Source: Ancylobacter novellus (GTDB lineage: Bacteria; Pseudomonadota; Alphaproteobacteria; Rhizobiales; Xanthobacteraceae). Taken from it: a stretch of DNA of 13,656 nucleotides. Below the pieces are notes generated by a model. That model saw only the letters and a list, made by a program, of their open reading frames with translations, was not told the DNA's origin and made no database searches. The translations under genes and the position numbers were made by a program. Of the stretch, positions 7,795 to 13,656 are shown in pieces (the first letter of the stretch is position 1; each line of letters opens with the position of its first letter). The stretch spans positions 1 through 13,656 of the forward strand of contig QFQD01000085.1 of the NCBI GenBank assembly GCA_003241485.1, given 5' to 3'.

Positions 7795-7827
7795 CTTGGC
7801 CAAAAGGTTGCATGACGACAGACGGCC

Positions 7828-7854
7828 CCGCCGTCCGGCACGGCCGGAAGGCGG
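7828..7854 (+). other. Imperfect hairpin in the glgP leader
   Basis: Arms CCGCCGTCCGGC (7828-7839) and GCCGGAAGGCGG (7843-7854) pair over 12 positions with a single G-A mismatch and a 3-base loop (ACG). It lies between the DUF423 stop and the glgP ribosome-binding site. No T-run follows, so it is not a standard intrinsic terminator. It could cap the 3' end of the upstream transcript or structure the glgP leader. In such GC-rich DNA chance formation is possible. Confidence 0.5.
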
Positions 7855-7865
7855 AAAGCCGCAAC

Positions 7866-7870
7866 GGGAG
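7866..7870 (+). promoter_or_regulatory. Ribosome-binding site of glgP
   Basis: GGGAG lies 10 bases before the ATG at 7881. It supports that start over the in-frame ATG at 7812, whose AAAGG is only 4 bases away and which would force the leader hairpin into coding sequence. Confidence 0.55.
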
Positions 7871-7880
7871 CAGAAGCTGC

Positions 7881-10388
<2,508 letters not shown>

Positions 10389-10397
10389 AGACGGGCA

Positions 10398-10416
10398 GCC
10401 CGGCCGGGCGCCGGGC
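10398..10416 (+). other. GC-rich hairpin after the glgP stop
   Basis: GCCCGGC (10398-10404) and GCCGGGC (10410-10416) form a perfect 7-bp stem with a 5-base loop, 10 bases past the glgP TGA. It has no following T-run (CGCTCGCATTATCC comes next), so read-through into glgB is expected. It may protect the glgP 3' end or act as a weak pause site. Confidence 0.4.
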
Positions 10417-10537
10417 CGCTCGCATTATCCATGCGTAACGTCAAATCACGGTAAGTGACTACGAGTTGTGGACTTTGCTTCGGCGGTAGAGGAACCTTCT
10501 CGGCGCCCCGGTCTTGATCTGACTGAATCGGTGCGTT

Positions 10538-10542
10538 GGAGG
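10538..10542 (+). promoter_or_regulatory. Ribosome-binding site that decides the glgB start
   Basis: GGAGG lies 9 bases before the ATG at 10552. The in-frame GTG at 10468, 84 bases upstream, lacks a comparable site. This supports the shorter, 749-residue GlgB. Confidence 0.7.
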
Positions 10543-10551
10543 CAGGAACAT

Positions 10552-12801
10552 ATGTATGCGTGGCAGGTGCCCGATGCCGAGGTCGACGCACTCGTCGGGG
10601 GCCATCACGCGGATCCCTTCTCGCTGCTCGGCCCGCATGAGGTGGCTGAAGGCCTGGTGATCCGGGCTTTCGTTCCTTATGCCGACACGCTCGACGCCGT
10701 GGAGACGGACGGCACACCGATTGCCATGCTGTCGCGCCGTCATGACTCGGGCCTGTTTGAGGGTTTCATCGCGGGCCGCCCGGCCTGGGCGCGCTACCGG
10801 CTGCTGGCGCGCAACGCCGGCGGCGAATGGACGCTCGACGACCCCTATTCCTTCGGGCCCGTGCTCGGGCCCATGGACGACTATCTGCTCGTCGAGGGCA
10901 CGCATAAGGCGCTCTATGAGCGGCTGGGCGCGCATCCGTGCGAACATGAAGGCGTCGAGGGTGTGCGTTTCGCCGTCTGGGCGCCGAACGCGTCCCGCGT
11001 CTCGGTGGTGGGCGATTTCAACCAGTGGGACGGGCGCCGCCACCAGATGCGCAAGCGCATCGACAGCGGCCTGTGGGAGATTTTCGCGCCGGGTGTCGGC
11101 GAGGGGACGATCTACAAATATGAGATCGTCGCCGCCGACGGGCGCCTGCTGCCGCTGAAGGCCGATCCTTTCGGTTTCCGCGGCGAGTTCCGGCCGGCGA
11201 CAGGCTCCGTCGTGGCGCGCACCGACAATTTCGAGTGGCACGACGAGGCGCATATCGCCGCCCGCAACCAGGGTGCGGCGCGTGAGAAGCCGATGGCCAT
11301 TTACGAGGTGCATCTCGGCTCATGGCGGCGGGGCGAGGGCAACCGCTTCCTCACCTATGACGAGCTGGCGGACCAGCTGATCGGCTATGCCGCCTGGATG
11401 GGCTTCACCCATATCGAGCTGCTGCCGGTTTCCGAGCATCCGCTGGATGCCTCCTGGGGCTACCAGCCGATCGGGCTGTTCGCCCCCACCAGCCGCTTCG
11501 GCGACCCCGCCGGCTTCGCGCGTTTCGTCGACCGTGCGCATCAGGCGGGCCTGTCGGTGATCCTGGACTGGGTGCCGGCGCATTTCCCGACCGACATTCA
11601 CGGCCTCGCCCATTTCGATGGCGGGCCGCTCTATGAGCATTCCAACCCGCAGCGCGGCTTCCACCCCGACTGGAATACGGCGATCTACGACTTCGGCCGG
11701 CGCGAAGTGGCCAATATGCTGATCGCCAACGCCCTGTACTGGCTCGATCGGTTCCACATCGACGGGCTGCGGGTCGATGCGGTGGCCTCGATGCTCTATC
11801 TCGATTATTCGCGGCGCCATGGCGAGTGGTCGCCCAACCCGGACGGCTCGAACGACAACAAGGATGCCGTCGCCTTCCTCCAGCGTGCGAATGAGACCAT
11901 CTATGCCGAGCATCCCGGTACGGTGGTGATCGCCGAGGAATCGACCTCCTGGGCCGGCGTGTCGCAGCCGGTCTTCGCGGGCGGCCTCGGCTTCGGCTTC
12001 AAGTGGAACATGGGCTGGATGCACGACACGCTCGATTACATGTCGCTCGATCCCGTCTACCGGCCCTGGCACCACGACAAGATCACCTTCGGGCTGGTCT
12101 ATGCCTTCACCGAGAATTTCGTGCTGCCGCTCTCGCATGACGAGGTGGTGCACGGAAAGGGCACCGTGCTCTCGCGCATGCCGGGCGATGACTGGCAGAA
12201 ATTCGCGACCGTGCGCGCCTATTACGCGCTGATGTGGGCCTATCCCGGCAAGAAGCTGCTGTTCATGGGGCAGGAATTCGCCCAGCGCGGCGAATGGAGC
12301 GAGGAGCGCTCGCTCGACTGGCACCTTATCGACATGGGCCCGCACCATCGCGGCACGCAGCTGCTGGTACGCGATCTCAATTTCATCTACCGCGACACCG
12401 TTACGCTGCACGCCCGCGACTGCGAGCCGGAAGGCTTCCGCTGGGTGGTGGTGGAGGATGCCGGCCAGTCCGTCTACGCCTGGCTGCGCTTCGGGCGCGA
12501 GGGCGATGCGCCGGTGCTGGTGGTCGCGAATTTCACGCCCGTGCCGCGCTCCAATTACCGCATCGGCCTGCCCCATGCCGGCCGCTGGCGCGAAATCCTC
12601 AACACCGACGCGCAGGGCTATGGCGGCTCGGGGCAGGGTAATCTCGGTGCCGTCACGGCGCAGGACATTCCCTCGCACGGTCTGCCGGCCAGTGCCGAGC
12701 TGGTCCTGCCGCCGCTCGCCACCATCTATCTGCAATGGGAACCGGACCCGGCACCCGCGCCCGCCAAGGCGCGCCGCACGGTCCGCAAACACGCTCAATA
12801 G
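10552..12801 (+). CDS. glgB: 1,4-alpha-glucan branching enzyme GlgB
   Basis: GlgB cuts alpha-1,4 glucan chains and reattaches them as alpha-1,6 branches. From ATG 10552 the product is 749 residues. The N-terminal part has the GlgB opening VDALVGGHHADPFSLLGPHE (about 11-30) and a CBM48 module at roughly 128-225 (FAVWAPNASRVSVVGDFNQW, 140-159). The GH13 catalytic barrel begins near 248 (MAIYEVHLGSW). Catalytic elements: DWVPAHFP (339-346), DGLRVDAV (404-411) with nucleophile Asp409, AEEST with acid/base Glu462, and LSHDEVVHG with Asp530. Their spacing (53 and 68 residues) equals that of E. coli Asp405, Glu458 and Asp526. A C-terminal all-beta domain follows. The alternative GTG start at 10468 adds 28 residues. 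The Ala/Pro/Arg/Lys-rich last 20 or so residues look like a dispensable tail. A 163-base gap separates it from glgP, and only 15 bases precede glgC. Confidence 0.96.
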   Translation: MYAWQVPDAEVDALVGGHHADPFSLLGPHEVAEGLVIRAFVPYADTLDAVETDGTPIAMLSRRHDSGLFEGFIAGRPAWARYRLLARNAGGEWTLDDPYSFGPVLGPMDDYLLVEGTHKALYERLGAHPCEHEGVEGVRFAVWAPNASRVSVVGDFNQWDGRRHQMRKRIDSGLWEIFAPGVGEGTIYKYEIVAADGRLLPLKADPFGFRGEFRPATGSVVARTDNFEWHDEAHIAARNQGAAREKPMAIYEVHLGSWRRGEGNRFLTYDELADQLIGYAAWMGFTHIELLPVSEHPLDASWGYQPIGLFAPTSRFGDPAGFARFVDRAHQAGLSVILDWVPAHFPTDIHGLAHFDGGPLYEHSNPQRGFHPDWNTAIYDFGRREVANMLIANALYWLDRFHIDGLRVDAVASMLYLDYSRRHGEWSPNPDGSNDNKDAVAFLQRANETIYAEHPGTVVIAEESTSWAGVSQPVFAGGLGFGFKWNMGWMHDTLDYMSLDPVYRPWHHDKITFGLVYAFTENFVLPLSHDEVVHGKGTVLSRMPGDDWQKFATVRAYYALMWAYPGKKLLFMGQEFAQRGEWSEERSLDWHLIDMGPHHRGTQLLVRDLNFIYRDTVTLHARDCEPEGFRWVVVEDAGQSVYAWLRFGREGDAPVLVVANFTPVPRSNYRIGLPHAGRWREILNTDAQGYGGSGQGNLGAVTAQDIPSHGLPASAELVLPPLATIYLQWEPDPAPAPAKARRTVRKHAQ

Positions 12802-12816
12802 GGGGAGAAAAACCCG

Positions 12817-13656
12817 ATGCCGAGGCCGACGCTCCAGAATGCTCCTCTTGCTCGAACGGCCATGGCCTATGTGCTGGCCGGAGGGCGCGGCAGTCGCCTC
12901 ATGGAGCTGACGGACCGTCGCGCCAAGCCGGCGGTCTATTTCGGCGGCAAGTCGCGCATCATCGATTTCGCGCTGTCCAACGCGCTCAATTCCGGCATTC
13001 GCCGCATCGGGGTGGCGACGCAGTACCAGGCACACAGCCTGATCCGCCACATGCAGCGCGGCTGGAACTTCTTCCGCCACGAGCGCAATGAGAGCTTCGA
13101 CGTGCTGCCCGCCAGCCAGCGCGTCTCAGAGACCATGTGGTACCTGGGGACGGCGGATGCGGTGTATCAGAACCTCGACATCATCGAGGCCTACGACACC
13201 CGGCACATCATCATCCTGGCCGGCGACCACATCTACAAGCAAGACTACGAGATCATGCTGCAGCAGCACGTCGACCAGGGGGCTGACGTCACCGTCGGCT
13301 GCCTCGAAGTGCCGCGCGAGGAGGCGAGCGCCTTCGGCGTGATGCATGTCGACGAGAACGACCGCATCCTGTCCTTCCTCGAAAAGCCGAAGAACCCGCC
13401 GGCGATGCCCGGCCATCCCGACAAGGCGCTGGCCTCGATGGGCATCTATGTCTTCGAGACCAAGTTCCTCATCGAGCAGTTGCGCCGCGACGCGGCCGAT
13501 CCGCTGTCGACGCATGATTTCGGCAAGGACCTGATCCCCTACATCGTCAAGCACGGAAAGGCGTCGGCGCATCATTTCTCGCGCTCCTGCGTGCGTTCCG
13601 ACATGGAGACGGCGCCCTATTGGCGCGATGTCGGCACGGTGGATGCCTATTGGGAA
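12817..13656 (+). CDS. glgC: Glucose-1-phosphate adenylyltransferase GlgC, N-terminal part (3' end outside window)
   Basis: GlgC (ADP-glucose pyrophosphorylase) makes ADP-glucose from ATP and glucose 1-phosphate, the regulated first step of glycogen synthesis. The window holds 280 codons of a protein usually about 420 long; the frame is still open at 13656. Visible are the nucleotidyltransferase loop LAGGRGSRL (20-28), RRAKPAVYFGGK (34-45), AGDHIYK (135-141) with Asp137 matching E. coli catalytic Asp142, and FLEKP (187-191) with Lys190 matching E. coli Lys195, the glucose-1-phosphate ligand. A strong GGGGGAG at 12801-12807, overlapping the glgB stop, lies 9 bases before the ATG. Arg34 sits where E. 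coli has Lys39, which binds fructose 1,6-bisphosphate. This agrees with the Agrobacterium-type enzyme, known to respond to fructose 6-phosphate and pyruvate. The missing C-terminal part is the left-handed beta-helix domain. Confidence 0.95.
   Translation, partial: MPRPTLQNAPLARTAMAYVLAGGRGSRLMELTDRRAKPAVYFGGKSRIIDFALSNALNSGIRRIGVATQYQAHSLIRHMQRGWNFFRHERNESFDVLPASQRVSETMWYLGTADAVYQNLDIIEAYDTRHIIILAGDHIYKQDYEIMLQQHVDQGADVTVGCLEVPREEASAFGVMHVDENDRILSFLEKPKNPPAMPGHPDKALASMGIYVFETKFLIEQLRRDAADPLSTHDFGKDLIPYIVKHGKASAHHFSRSCVRSDMETAPYWRDVGTVDAYWE

Larger units (their letters stand above)
10389..10551 (+). other. glgP-glgB intergenic region, no clear promoter
   Basis: This 163-base spacer holds the hairpin at 10398-10416, a somewhat AT-richer stretch (about 10420-10470) and the glgB ribosome-binding site. 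It is the longest non-coding gap in the window and the most likely place for a separate glgB promoter, but I find no convincing -35/-10 pair. If the GTG at 10468 were used, the gap would be only 79 bases. Confidence 0.4.

Noticed and set aside
7812..7880. Upstream in-frame start for glgP at ATG 7812
   Set aside because: Its ribosome-binding site is too close (AAAGG, 4 bases), the added residues look non-coding, and the hairpin lies inside. ATG 7881 has a better site and gives the usual length.
10446..10458. Short inverted repeat TCAC-N5-GTGA in the glgP-glgB gap as an operator
   Set aside because: Four-base arms are expected by chance and nothing else supports a binding site.
11320..13080. 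586-codon open frame antisense to glgB and glgC
   Set aside because: It spans two genuine genes and their junction, has no recognisable motif, and is explained by the scarcity of stop codons in high-GC DNA.

Overview
This is a compact, very GC-rich, almost gap-free stretch of what looks like an alphaproteobacterial chromosome, most likely order Hyphomicrobiales. That placement rests on the aerobic (oxygen-dependent, CobG-type) cobalamin route, on a glgP-glgB-glgC gene order, and on a GlgC N-terminus that closely resembles the Agrobacterium enzyme as I remember it. The genus is an inference and cannot be fixed from this window. I see no mobile elements, tRNA/rRNA genes, CRISPR arrays, prophage or other signs of recent transfer.

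Region 1 (1-7374) is the precorrin half of aerobic vitamin B12 synthesis: cobG (5' end cut off by the window), cobH, cobI, cobJ, cobK (minus strand), cobL, cobE, cobM and cobB. The forward genes abut or overlap by 4 bases (ATGA or GTGA junctions), so they are probably translationally coupled. cobK is the exception. It sits reversed between cobJ and cobL, overlaps the cobJ 3' end by 19 bases, and its start codon overlaps the cobL start codon. Together the enzymes take precorrin-2 (CobI) through precorrin-3A/3B (CobG), precorrin-4 (CobJ), precorrin-5 (CobM), precorrin-6A to 6B (CobK), precorrin-8 (CobL) and hydrogenobyrinic acid (CobH) to its a,c-diamide (CobB). CobA and CobF, which the pathway also needs, are not in the window.

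Region 2 (7375-7880) holds a small four-helix membrane protein of the DUF423 type. An 86-base gap follows, containing a strong imperfect hairpin just upstream of the glgP ribosome-binding site.

Region 3 (7881-13656) is a glycogen cluster: glgP (phosphorylase), glgB (branching enzyme) and the first 280 codons of glgC (ADP-glucose pyrophosphorylase), which runs off the right edge. GlgC makes ADP-glucose, GlgB branches the growing glucan and GlgP degrades it. glgA and pgm would be expected further right, outside the window.

I did not find an undescribed biological system. The points worth a second look are the inverted cobK with zero intergenic space on either side, the lack of cobA between cobM and cobB, the glgP leader hairpin, the uncharacterised membrane gene bridging the two pathways, and the glgB start choice. 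Many long antisense reading frames exist, but they look like shadows produced by high GC content.
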